Source of the DNA: Isotricha intestinalis
Lineage: Eukaryota > Ciliophora > Litostomatea > Vestibuliferida > Isotrichidae
DNA length: 19,631 nt
Direction: 5' to 3'
Assembly (NCBI GenBank): GCA_023807065.1
Contig: JAJJLU010004054.1
Location: 1 to 19,631, forward strand
Shown here in pieces: positions 9,137-17,974 of this stretch. A program made the position numbers and the translations under genes. Within the stretch, counting starts at the first letter, position 1, and each line of letters opens with the position of its first letter. Below the pieces are notes generated by a model. The model saw nothing but the letters and a program-made list of their open reading frames with translations, had not been told where the DNA came from and did not search any database.

Positions 9137-10057
9137 ATGGAAAATATAAATTTAGAATATCCAAATGCAGAATCAAATCCAATAATAAAGCAAAACTCTT
9201 CTTACCAAGAAAAATTATCAAAAATTCATTTAAAAGATTTAATTATTATTTCAGATTTTGATTATACATTTACAAGAAGATTTCATATTAATGAAAAAAA
9301 CAAATTAAGGGAACAATTACTTTGTGGATTTACTTTTTATAATGAATGTCCAGAAATACCAATTGAAATAAGAGAAAAAATAAAGAAATTATGGGATGAT
9401 TTAGCAAAATACGAAGATGATTTAAGTATAGAATATAAAATAAGAGATGAAAAAACTAAAGAAAGATTTGGAAAAAATATAGAATTAATATCTTCACTTC
9501 ATTTAAAGCGTGATTTTATTTCTAAAAATTTAGATAAAATTTTAAAAGTTCTTCCATTTTATTATAGATTTGGAACTAAGAAATATTTAGAATTTTTGAA
9601 AGAAAATAATATAAATTTAATTTTAATTTCCGGTGGAATAAAAGAACCTATTGAAGATACTTTAAAAATATTATATAAAGATATTAATATGAATAATATT
9701 CATATAATTACAAATGAATTCGAATATGATAAAAATGATTGTACTATTGATTATAAAAAACCTTTAGTTTATACTTTTAATAAATGTGAAATTGTTGATA
9801 AAAGAATTAAAGAAATTTTTTCTGAAGAAGAATTAAAAAATAAATGTATTTTATTTACTGGAGATCATATTAATGATATTGATGCTATTAAAGATATTAA
9901 TTGTAAAATAAAATTAGGAATTGGATTTGATAATAATGTAGAAGAAGGAAAAAATATTAATGATGAATATTTAAAAAAATATGATGCTGTTATTTGTAAT
10001 GAAGGTGATTTTAATTTTTTAAATGAAACATTGGAAAAAATTAAAAAAAATAATTAA
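9137..10057 (+). CDS. Pyrimidine 5'-nucleotidase (NT5C3/UMPH-1 type, HAD superfamily)
   Basis: 306 residues, close to the roughly 300 of cytosolic 5'-nucleotidase III. HAD motif I is DFDYT at 40-44, with Asp40 the expected nucleophile and Asp42 the acid/base. Motif II is LILISGG with Ser165. The block YTFNKCE at 212-218, with Lys216, matches the VFNKHDG block of the family. Motif IV is GDHINDID at 242-249, whose Asp residues hold Mg2+. The cap insert lies between motifs I and II. The enzyme is expected to hydrolyse pyrimidine nucleoside monophosphates such as UMP and CMP to nucleoside and phosphate in the cytosol; no signal peptide is present. A decayed copy lies at 2496-2870. The NlpC/P60 gene follows 191 bases downstream on the same strand. 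Substrate preference cannot be told from sequence alone, and some relatives prefer 7-methyl-GMP. Confidence 0.9.
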   Translation: MENINLEYPNAESNPIIKQNSSYQEKLSKIHLKDLIIISDFDYTFTRRFHINEKNKLREQLLCGFTFYNECPEIPIEIREKIKKLWDDLAKYEDDLSIEYKIRDEKTKERFGKNIELISSLHLKRDFISKNLDKILKVLPFYYRFGTKKYLEFLKENNINLILISGGIKEPIEDTLKILYKDINMNNIHIITNEFEYDKNDCTIDYKKPLVYTFNKCEIVDKRIKEIFSEEELKNKCILFTGDHINDIDAIKDINCKIKLGIGFDNNVEEGKNINDEYLKKYDAVICNEGDFNFLNETLEKIKKNN

Positions 10058-10248
10058 TTTTTATAATTATTAATTATTTAAAATAACTGAGATAAAAAAT
10101 GAATAATTAAAAAACAATTTATTCATTTTTTTTAAATAATAAAATAAAAAAAATTAAATCTCTTAAAAATTAATAATAATAAAATAAATAATAATAAAAA
10201 AAAAATAATAAAAAATAATTTATGTAAAAACAATAAGACAAAAAAAAA

Positions 10249-10902
10249 ATGGAAACTTTAAAAGAAAAAATAACACCAGAACCTTTAAATAAATCATACA
10301 TAATATTTCCATCATCAGAAGATGGAAAAACAAAAGAATTTAAGGTAAAAACAGAAGATATGAATATAATTCAATTAAAAGTGACAGAACAAGCATTAAA
10401 AATGTATTTAGAAAGAAGATATATATATATATTTGGAGGAGGACATAATTCAACATCAAAAACAAATTTTTGTTCAATAGTAACATTATCAAATGTAAAA
10501 AAATTAGGAGCTCCAACAAGATTAACGGGTAAATTTTCTTATGAATCAAATCCTGAATTTTACGATAATTTAAATTGGGAACAAAATAAATTTTATTATG
10601 GACTTGATTGTTCTGGTTTTATTTATGCATGTTATAATTTAGCAGGAATTAAAATTAGATGTTCTTTAGCTAAAGATTATGTTAAAAATAAAAATTTTAA
10701 AATTATCAGTAATGATCAATTAAAAGCTGGTGATGTTGTTTCTTTTCCTACTAAAAACCATGTTATTATTTTTTTGGGTTATAGAAATAATAAAGAAGGG
10801 GAAAAAAGGTATTTTTGTATTCATGCACCCAGTTCTGGAAATTTTTTAAAAATTGGATTACATACAATGGATGGTGGTGTTCCTTTAACTTATTGTGAAT
10901 AA
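10249..10902 (+). CDS. NlpC/P60-family cysteine peptidase
   Basis: 217 residues. The C-terminal half has the full NlpC/P60 signature: YYGLDCSGFIYACYNLAGI with catalytic Cys121, LKAGDVVSFP at 158-167, NHVIIFLG with catalytic His171, and FCIHAPSSG with His192 as the likely third residue. YIFGGG at 60-65 resembles the YxWGG motif that normally sits just before DCSG. Here about 50 extra residues separate the two. The family is mainly bacterial and cleaves peptidoglycan stem peptides, typically gamma-D-Glu-diamino-acid bonds. In a eukaryote that eats bacteria this suggests gene transfer and use in digestion or defence, though this is inference. The N-terminal 50 residues are polar and there is no signal peptide, so the protein would be cytosolic as annotated unless an upstream exon is missed. 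The A-run before ATG 10249 is typical of starts here. Confidence 0.88.
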   Translation: METLKEKITPEPLNKSYIIFPSSEDGKTKEFKVKTEDMNIIQLKVTEQALKMYLERRYIYIFGGGHNSTSKTNFCSIVTLSNVKKLGAPTRLTGKFSYESNPEFYDNLNWEQNKFYYGLDCSGFIYACYNLAGIKIRCSLAKDYVKNKNFKIISNDQLKAGDVVSFPTKNHVIIFLGYRNNKEGEKRYFCIHAPSSGNFLKIGLHTMDGGVPLTYCE

Positions 10903-11014
10903 ATTAATTTTTTAGTTTTAAAAAGTAATATTTTTTTTTTCTTTTTTTTATTTAAAATTGTGAATGTTTTTTTTTAAATTTTATTATTTTATTAAAACTT
11001 TGAATTTAAAATAT

Positions 11015-12115
11015 ATGGATGTAGAAATAGAAATAAAAACAACTACAAGGAAATCAATTTCTTCTTTAGCTTCAGAAGTAATTGAAGAATTAAAATCCCA
11101 AAGAACATTATTAAATCAAGTAAATATATTTGATTATTGGAATAATTATATTAAAGATGTAATGAATAGATTTTTATTAGAAAAAGAAATAAAAAATGAA
11201 AAAATTAAAATTGAGTTTTTTTATTATTTAGAAAACTTAAGAGAAAATATTAAAGAACATCAAAATTTGATTTTAGATTTAAAAAATAAAATAAATGAAT
11301 TAAATAATAATATTAAAGATATGAATTCTAAACAAGAAAATGAAGAGTATAAAAAAAATAATTTTTTATTGAATAATATTTTATTATTCAAAGATAATTA
11401 TATTAAAGTTATTAAAAGACAAATTAAAGGTTTTAAAAAAGGAAATTTTGAATTTTTTTATAAACCAGAACAAATTTTTAGATATTATTCTTTTCAATTA
11501 AATATTTATCAAAATAAATTATTATTAAAATGTCGTAATTATAATAAACTATTATTACAGATTAATGAAAAAAAGAATAATATTGAAGAATTAAAACAAG
11601 AAATAAATAATATTGAATTAGGAAAAAATATAAATTCTAATCAAAAATATATTATTGAAAAAAAAAAATCAAAAGAATCAATGATTAATGAAGAATTCAA
11701 TTTTGAAGAATCAAAAACTGATATTTTAATTGATGATGATATTCATTCAGATGATGAAATTGAATTAGAAAAGAAAATAAATTTAAATAATCAAAGTTTA
11801 CTCTTTTATTCTGAAGATTTAAAAAAAAAAATTCCTTATTTAAATTTAAAACAAATTGATTATAATAAAAAAAAACCTCCAAAAGAAATTGATATTTATT
11901 CTCTTGAAAGAAGAAATAAAGATGAAGATATCGATGAGAAAATTAAATATTATAAAAAGGAAATTAATAAAATTAAAAAAAAAATTCAATTAAATCATGA
12001 TAAAATTCAAAGTTTTGAAAAAGTTTTTGAATTAATGAAAAATGATATTAAAGTATTAGAACAAAAAAATTTTAAAAATAATAATTCTGAAGATAAAGAA
12101 GAAATAATAGATTAA
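11015..12115 (+). CDS. Coiled-coil protein, 366 residues
   Basis: I start it at ATG 11015 (MDVEIEIKTT). An in-frame ATG at 10964 would add 17 residues of Phe/Tyr/Lys-rich sequence that looks like translated leader. The frame ends at TAA 12113-12115. The family is not recognised. The protein has a polar N-terminus containing NIFDYWNNYIKDVMNRFL, then long coiled coils (about residues 45-105 and 165-210, and again near the C-terminus). An acidic stretch (DIHSDDEIELE) lies near residue 240 and a Pro-containing linker (KKKPPKEIDIYSLERR) before the last coil. It carries no membrane segment or signal peptide. It lies 112 bases after the NlpC/P60 gene and 81 bases before the next gene, all on one strand, but such spacing is ordinary in compact genomes and does not prove a shared function. 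A cytoskeletal or ciliary role is possible. Confidence 0.88.
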   Translation: MDVEIEIKTTTRKSISSLASEVIEELKSQRTLLNQVNIFDYWNNYIKDVMNRFLLEKEIKNEKIKIEFFYYLENLRENIKEHQNLILDLKNKINELNNNIKDMNSKQENEEYKKNNFLLNNILLFKDNYIKVIKRQIKGFKKGNFEFFYKPEQIFRYYSFQLNIYQNKLLLKCRNYNKLLLQINEKKNNIEELKQEINNIELGKNINSNQKYIIEKKKSKESMINEEFNFEESKTDILIDDDIHSDDEIELEKKINLNNQSLLFYSEDLKKKIPYLNLKQIDYNKKKPPKEIDIYSLERRNKDEDIDEKIKYYKKEINKIKKKIQLNHDKIQSFEKVFELMKNDIKVLEQKNFKNNNSEDKEEIID

Positions 12116-12196
12116 AGAAAAAAAAAATATATTTTATAATTTATTTATTAATATCCTATTAATATTTAATATAAAAAGTTTTTATATAATTCAATT

Positions 12197-13783
12197 ATGG
12201 AAAGCTTAGGAAATCTAATTAAATCTTTAGATATTTTTTCAATTAAAACACATTTAACAATAAATGAAAAAGGAGAAACACGTTATAAAAATTTATTAGG
12301 AGGATTTTTATCTTTAAACTATTTTTTTACTTCATTATGTTTTATAATTTATTTCATGTATAAACTATTAAATAAAGAAGATTTAAATGTCATATATTCA
12401 ATTGAAAAAGATTCATTTGTTAATTTTACTTATGCAAATAAATTACCAATTATGGTTAGATTAAGTGATAATAATAAAAGAGCTTTAAAAACAGAAAAAT
12501 TATACAATATTTCTTTAAAAATTTGGTATAATTTTTTTAATGAAAAGTTAAATGATTATACTATTGAAATTTATAATGATATTATTTTAGAACAATGTGA
12601 TTTAAATAAACATTTCGGTGAATATAAAAAATATTTTGAAAAAATTAAAAATATAAATACATATTATTGTCCTTTTGAAAGATTAACTAATCAAACTTTA
12701 TTTGGTGTTTATGGTCAAAATTCAAATTATTCTTTTTATTATTATTATTTTTCAAAATGTTCATTTAATAATTGTTATACTGAAGAAGAAATAAATAAAA
12801 CTTTATCACATGTATATTTAGATTTAATTTTTATTGATTATTCAATAAATCATTTAAATAAGAAGAAACCAAATAAATTATTAATTAAATCAGAAAGAAT
12901 AATGACTTCATCAACAATATATAAAAGAATAAATTTATATTTTCGTCAAATAAAATATATAACAGATAATGGAATATTTTTTCAAAAAATAAAAAAAGAT
13001 TATTTTCATCAATTTGATTCATTAAGATTTGATACTGATATAAGAGATATAGATAATTCTGAAGAACCAAGAACTTTTTTAACTTTATCAATAAGTAATT
13101 CTGCTGAAATTTCTGTTTATAATAGAAAATATTTAAAATTTCAAGATTATTTAGTTAATATTTGTGGTATTATTAAAACTTTAAATGTTGCTTTTTACTT
13201 TTTAAATTATCATTTCGCAAGAAATTCTTATTATATTAGAATCATTAAAGATTTTTTAATTGAGAATAATCAAATTGAAAAAAAAAATTCTAAAAAGAAA
13301 ATTAATTTAGATTTCTCTTCTTTAAATAATTCTGCTTCTAATTTTCATAAAAACTTTGCTTTAAGTTATTCAAATTTACAATTGAAACTTCAAGAAAAAG
13401 AGATTATAGAAAAAAAATTTAAATATAAATGTTTACCTATTAAATTTAATTTTAGAAATCAAAATGATTTTGCTGTTATTGAAAAATGTATTAGAATTAT
13501 TAATAATAGATTAAATATTATTAGAATTTTAAATAAAATAGAAATTATTGAAAATTTAAAAAAAGAAAATCAAAATAATAATTCTTATCCCATAAATAAT
13601 TCAAATCTTTTAAATAATATTGAGTCGAAAGATAAAGAATCGAATAATATAAATTCTATTAATGCAAGTTTTTCTTCAAATAAAGTTAATAATTTTTTAG
13701 AAGAAAAAAAAAATAATTCTATAAATTATCTTTCTCGAAATGTAAAAAAACAAATAATAAGTAAGTTTTATCATCCTAAATAA
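12197..13783 (+). CDS. Two-pass membrane protein, ciliate family
   Basis: 528 residues, ATG 12197 to TAA 13781-13783. A short cytosolic N-terminus (LDIFSIKTHLTIN) leads to membrane segment 1 at about 35-58 (LGGFLSLNYFFTSLCFIIY). A lumenal or external domain of about 250 residues with Cys134, Cys158, Cys188 and Cys193 and several N-glycosylation sequons follows. After it comes a conserved block ending YNRKYLKFQDYL (308-319) and then segment 2 at about 315-337. The cytosolic tail is long and Asn/Lys-rich. This layout, with T-x-x-GG-x-LS near segment 1 and the Y-x-R-x-Y-x-K-x-QD block before segment 2, is what I associate with a large, uncharacterised membrane-protein family in ciliates. No biochemical role is known to me. 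A diverged relative lies at 15803. Gap to the upstream gene is only 81 bases. Confidence 0.87.
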   Translation: MESLGNLIKSLDIFSIKTHLTINEKGETRYKNLLGGFLSLNYFFTSLCFIIYFMYKLLNKEDLNVIYSIEKDSFVNFTYANKLPIMVRLSDNNKRALKTEKLYNISLKIWYNFFNEKLNDYTIEIYNDIILEQCDLNKHFGEYKKYFEKIKNINTYYCPFERLTNQTLFGVYGQNSNYSFYYYYFSKCSFNNCYTEEEINKTLSHVYLDLIFIDYSINHLNKKKPNKLLIKSERIMTSSTIYKRINLYFRQIKYITDNGIFFQKIKKDYFHQFDSLRFDTDIRDIDNSEEPRTFLTLSISNSAEISVYNRKYLKFQDYLVNICGIIKTLNVAFYFLNYHFARNSYYIRIIKDFLIENNQIEKKNSKKKINLDFSSLNNSASNFHKNFALSYSNLQLKLQEKEIIEKKFKYKCLPIKFNFRNQNDFAVIEKCIRIINNRLNIIRILNKIEIIENLKKENQNNNSYPINNSNLLNNIESKDKESNNINSINASFSSNKVNNFLEEKKNNSINYLSRNVKKQIISKFYHPK

Positions 13784-13951
13784 ATTATTTAAAATTTAAT
13801 TTATCATTTACTCTTTAAGTATAAACTATTTTTTAGAATATAAATATTATATCTATAAATAAAATAAAATAATTATGTAACTTGTAAATATAATTTATTC
13901 TATTTATTAATATTGTTAATTTCAGTTAATAATCATATATATAATTATTTT
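13784..13951. other. 3' flank of membrane-protein gene
   Basis: AT-rich sequence after the stop at 13783 with no open frame or recognised element. Confidence 0.4.
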
Positions 13952-14940
13952 ATGGATAAATAAAAAATTGAATTTTTATTTAAAGTATCATTATTAATTT
14001 CCTTTATTTATTAAATCTATTTATTAAATATTTTCAAATCTTTTATACTTTATTAATTAAAAATAATCCATTTATTTCTAAATTACTTCTACAAGAATAT
14101 ATATTAATAGAATAAAATAATCTGAAGAACAAAAATAAATTCAATGAATTTTGTCAAAGAATGTATTATAATAGGAATCAATTGGATTTTTTCTATAAAA
14201 AATATCTTCTGAAAAATAAAGAGATAAAATTAAAAATTAAAAATAATAATAATAGAAAGTAAACCTGATTTATTTGAAGAATTTTAAAATAAAAAATTTA
14301 TAAAGAATAATTTATTTATTCTATTATAAAAACAAAGATTTTTACATTTTCTCTCTTAGGAAAATTGTTAAAATTTATTTCATTTTTTTTTTAAATTTCT
14401 TCACTTTAAGTCCAAAAATAATGTATTGTTTTACAATAATCATCATCAAATTATTACAATTATTACTATAAAGTGATAAATTATTAATATAAATAAATAA
14501 TTTTAATCTCATTAAATTTTTGAGTTATTTTATTATTAAAGAATTATTATATTACTATCAAAATTTTTATAATTAATTTTATTACAGGTATTTCAAAGAT
14601 AATCTGTAAATTAGAAATTGTTTAATTTAATTAACTGATAATAAAATGGAAACATTATGTTCAATAATATAGTTATTTTTATTGTAAATTAATGAATATT
14701 AAGAAGTTAAATAATTTTCTGAAATTGTATTATGTTTAAATTAGTTGTTTTTTGAATAAAGTTTATTTTTTCTTTAATATATTTTATAATATTCTATATT
14801 AATCTTTTGTTAATAAGGTAAAACTTTAACATTTCTTTTTACAATAATTTGAATACAATAAATATTTAATGATTCATAGAATTGCAATTAATATATTATT
14901 TGAAGATTTTATAAAGAGTAATGTAATAAATTAAGATAAT
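13952..14940 (+). pseudogene. Coding-like, stop-ridden sequence; probable dead gene
   Basis: No intact frame exists, yet several plus-strand segments read like protein once stops are ignored. One is 14065-14250 (NNPFISKLLLQEYIL, stop, then NEFCQRMYYNRNQLDFFYKK). A second is about 14253-14370 (ESKPDLFEEF, stop, NKKFIKNNLFILL) in another frame. A third is 14403-14940 in the remaining frame (TDNKMETLCSII, then INEY and EVK). Nearly all breaks are TAA or TAG at places where Gln would fit; a few TGA also occur. By eye the G+C is between that of the genes and that of plain spacer. In DNA this AT-rich, reading TAA and TAG as Gln opens long frames by chance, so this is weak evidence. The family is not recognised. 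Confidence 0.35.
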
Positions 14941-15130
14941 TATCATTCTCTTAATCTACTTTAATTTACATTTTTTTAAATTTGTATAAAAATAAAATTG
15001 TAAGTTGTTTATTTAAAAACATAATTAAAATCCAACAAAAAAGAATTGAATGTAAATTCTAAAATATTTAAAAATATTTTTATTCAGATATTTCTTAAAA
15101 AAGATATTTATTTAAAAATAATTAAATTAT

Positions 15131-15505
15131 TTATTTTCTGCAATTTTTTTTAATGCATTTATCAGCACAAATAGCATAATCAAAATATTTTTTTAAATGA
15201 TGACAAGATTGATAACATTTAGCAACACATTCACTTGGTTTTTTATTTTCTAAATTTCGCATAGGAGAAAATAATTGAATTTCTTGATTTAAACATTTTG
15301 AAACTTCAGAATAAATTGTAGGATAAACTTCAATAACAACAGATAAAATTTGAACAAAATCTTTTGTTTGAATTACTGAAATTACTTTTGAAACATCTTT
15401 TTGCAATTGTTCACTTTTAATTAAACATGTTATTACTTCAATTGGTGATTTTGAAGATTGAGAAAGAGAAAGTATTGTTATTAATATTAATACCAATGAT
15501 TTCAT
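15131..15505 (-). CDS. Small secreted protein with eight cysteines
   Basis: 124 residues, ATG 15503-15505, TAA 15131-15133. The N-terminus MKSLVLILITILSLSQSSKS is a clear signal peptide, with cleavage likely near residues 16-20. The mature part has eight Cys: C27, C71, C93, C97, C101, C113, C117 and C122, enough for four disulphides. The C-terminal CxxxCxxxC ... CxxxC spacing suggests paired helices. There is no membrane anchor or ER-retention signal at the end (KKNCRK). The protein should enter the secretory route and be released or stored in granules. I do not recognise a family and see no evidence for a specific activity. It is divergently arranged with the membrane-protein gene at 15803. 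Confidence 0.85.
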   Translation of the reverse strand: MKSLVLILITILSLSQSSKSPIEVITCLIKSEQLQKDVSKVISVIQTKDFVQILSVVIEVYPTIYSEVSKCLNQEIQLFSPMRNLENKKPSECVAKCYQSCHHLKKYFDYAICADKCIKKNCRK

Positions 15506-15802
15506 TTTTTTGTTTTGTTTTAAATTTTTTTTTGTGAATTTATATTGTAAAATAATTTTATTTATTTCATGAGTTGATATTAATATTTTTTTGTATATAT
15601 AAATTTAAATATTTTAAAAAAGGAAATGATATGGTTATTATTTTTATTTTTTAAATAAGTTTTGAATAATAAAAAGAAAGAAAAAAATTTGAAGATTCAT
15701 AAAGGAAAAAATCATTTTATATAAATTTAAAAGTTAATATATTTATATTTATAACAATATAGAAAATTAGATATAAATAACTTATTTAAAAATAAATTTA
15801 AA
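15506..15802. other. Shared divergent promoter region
   Basis: About 300 bases separate two genes that read away from each other, so both promoters must lie here. The sequence is AT-rich with A- and T-runs and short stretches such as GTATATATAAATTT near 15593. I see no defined motif. Confidence 0.45.
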
Positions 15803-17476
15803 ATGGCAATTCTTTCTTTTCTTTCCCAAATTGATATGTATTCTTATAAATTTCATTTAAATTTTTTTAAACAAAAAAGAATATCAACTTTATATGGTCA
15901 AATTGCTTCAATAGTGACTATTATATTAGGTTTATTTTTTATAATTTTTTTTTTTGAAGATTTTTTTAATAGAAAAGGACCAAATACAAATATATCAAGA
16001 TTAAATGATTTAAAATATCAAAAAACTCAATTAAAAAACAGAAATTTCATTATGGCTTTTAGATTAATAAACTCAGAAGGTATTTCTATTGATTTTTATC
16101 AAAAAATCTTCCCTGCTTTATATTATTTAACAATCAAAAAAAATGATTCTGGTATTATAGAAGAAATTAAATTAGAAAATATAAATTTTATAAAATGTAA
16201 TATGTATAATTTACATAAAAAAGATATTGATATTAATAATTTTAATATTCAAGAGTTTTATTGTTTTAATTTTTCAGATTTTGATTTTGAATCAAGTGAA
16301 AATTTTGAAACAAAGTATTTATTCCAATTAAATTTATGTCCTAATAAATTAAATTATAATCCAAATGATTCAAATATAATAAATTTATGTTCTGAAGAAA
16401 AATTTATAAAAGATCTTTCGAATTATAAAATTGAAATTTTATATCCAGAAATTTATATTCAACCTTATAATATATCAAAATATATTATAACAAAATTAAA
16501 AAATATAAAATATTCTCTTTCTTATAATTTATTATCGTATAATTATTTTTTTATTCAAGAAAATGAAATTAATGATGATAAAGGTTGGTTATCAAGAAAG
16601 TATAATAAAAATAAATTTTTATCAATTGAAAAAATAGAAAAAGATTATGTTTTAAGAAATTCTGATATTTTAATCGAAGGTGGAAATTCGACTTTTTTTA
16701 CTTTATATTTAATTTATTCAAAAGATTATATTATTTATACAAGATATTATATAAAAATTCCTCAAATTTTAACAAATATAGTTATTTTTATTAGAATAAT
16801 AATGATTATTTTTAATCAAATTTTAGAACATTTTCAAACTAAAATAGAAAATTTAGAAATATTTTATAATATTTTTGATTGTTCACAAATGAATAAAAAT
16901 GGAATAAATATTTCAAGTAATTTTAATAATAGTAATTCAAGTAATGGTTATTTAAATTTTATTCCAATTAAAAATAATACTTTAAAACCTTTTACAAAGA
17001 GTAATATTTTTCCAAAAAATAATATTAATAATAATTGTTATACTCCTAAGAATAATAATTTTAATTCAAGAACTAAAAGTAAATTTTTGACTGTTTTAAA
17101 TAATCAAAATAAAACCAAAAATATAGAAAATTCAAATATTTCTTCACAAGTTAATATTAATGAAATTCCTATGAATTTAAAAAAAAAAAAAATGAATTTA
17201 ACTATTGTTTCTTTATGGTTAAAAGGTAAACAATCAAAAGAATATAGAAGAGATTATTTATTCTATGAAAAAGTTAAAAATTATATTTTAAATATGAAAG
17301 ATTTTAATTCTTTAATTAAAATTGGTGTTGATATTGGAATTATCAGATTTTTTTTTAATGAAATTGATTCTAAAATATTTCCAATTAAAAAAAAAATTAA
17401 TCCTTCAATTAAAGAAGATATGAAATTAATTATTGAATTTAAAGAAAGAGATAATCTTTTATTTGAGAAAATCTAA
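15803..17476 (+). CDS. Two-pass membrane protein, relative of 12197-13783
   Basis: 557 residues, ATG 15803 to TAA 17474-17476. It has the same plan as the upstream relative: a short N-terminus (QIDMYSYKFHLNF), segment 1 at about 33-53 (QIASIVTIILGLFFIIFFF), and an external domain of some 250 residues with Cys132, Cys154, Cys179 and Cys196. The block IIYTRYYIKIPQIL (310-323) leads into segment 2 (about 319-339). The tail is Asn-rich and cytosolic. The late block around DYLFYEKVKNYIL and SLIKIGVDIGIIRFFF is helical. GG after segment 1 and QD before segment 2 of the other copy are replaced here (YGQ, PQI), so the two are well diverged. They share orientation, which fits an old tandem duplication with other genes now between them. 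Function unknown. Confidence 0.86.
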   Translation: MAILSFLSQIDMYSYKFHLNFFKQKRISTLYGQIASIVTIILGLFFIIFFFEDFFNRKGPNTNISRLNDLKYQKTQLKNRNFIMAFRLINSEGISIDFYQKIFPALYYLTIKKNDSGIIEEIKLENINFIKCNMYNLHKKDIDINNFNIQEFYCFNFSDFDFESSENFETKYLFQLNLCPNKLNYNPNDSNIINLCSEEKFIKDLSNYKIEILYPEIYIQPYNISKYIITKLKNIKYSLSYNLLSYNYFFIQENEINDDKGWLSRKYNKNKFLSIEKIEKDYVLRNSDILIEGGNSTFFTLYLIYSKDYIIYTRYYIKIPQILTNIVIFIRIIMIIFNQILEHFQTKIENLEIFYNIFDCSQMNKNGINISSNFNNSNSSNGYLNFIPIKNNTLKPFTKSNIFPKNNINNNCYTPKNNNFNSRTKSKFLTVLNNQNKTKNIENSNISSQVNINEIPMNLKKKKMNLTIVSLWLKGKQSKEYRRDYLFYEKVKNYILNMKDFNSLIKIGVDIGIIRFFFNEIDSKIFPIKKKINPSIKEDMKLIIEFKERDNLLFEKI

Positions 17477-17502
17477 TATAGTGGATTTTTTTTCTAAATT
17501 TT

Positions 17503-17518
17503 GTTAAAAATTTTTAAC
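17503..17518. repeat. Perfect 16-base palindrome
   Basis: GTTAAAAATTTTTAAC lies 26 bases after the stop of the membrane-protein gene. It could form a hairpin in the 3' untranslated RNA. Being all A/T except its ends, it could also be chance in DNA of this composition. Confidence 0.5.
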
Positions 17519-17550
17519 GTAGTATTAAAGTTAAATAATTTATATATAAG

Positions 17551-17564
17551 AGTAATTCGTTACT
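17551..17564 (+). other. Hairpin with TTCG loop
   Basis: AGTAA-TTCG-TTACT forms a 5-base-pair stem, extendable by a G-T and an A-T pair. UUCG is a stable RNA tetraloop when closed by C-G; here the closing pair is A-T, so the bonus is reduced. It lies about 75 bases after the stop of the membrane-protein gene. Confidence 0.35.
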
Positions 17565-17974
17565 TTAAATTTTTATTAGTTTTTAAATTTTTCATTAATT
17601 TTTTGGTCTTTAAATATTAAATTTTTTTTTGATAGATAAATGGAATCACCTTAAAATAAAAGAAATATAATCTTTTTTAATTTTTTTTATTGAGAAGCTA
17701 CCTTCTTAAATGTATTAAAAAAATTAAAAATATATTTTTGGTAGGATATAAATCTTAATCATTATCATTTGTATTAAAAACATTGGTGAAAAATGGTGCT
17801 TATTTCAATTTTAATTGGATTTAGAAACCTTTGTAAATCTAACTATTTTTAAAAAAAAATCTTATATAATTATTGATTTTTATTTGAGTATAAAAAATTT
17901 CATTATTCATATTTGTAAATTAATTTAAATGAAAGAAATAAAAAACAAAATGAAAGATATAAATTATATTTTCC

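Larger units (their letters stand above)
17477..17974. other. Intergenic between convergent genes
   Basis: About 500 bases between the 3' ends of the membrane-protein gene (+) and the protease-like gene (-), so it must contain both 3' ends. It holds a 16-base palindrome and a TTCG-loop hairpin close to the first gene, listed separately. I find no convincing open frame in the rest. Confidence 0.45.

Noticed and set aside
10964..11014. Upstream ATG adding 17 residues to the coiled-coil protein
   Set aside because: The extra residues (MFFFKFYYFIK) look like translated T-rich leader and are followed by a better start at 11015; RNA data could change this.
9137..12115. A functional operon of nucleotidase, NlpC/P60 and coiled-coil genes
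   Set aside because: Shared strand and short gaps are normal in compact eukaryotic genomes and the functions do not obviously connect.
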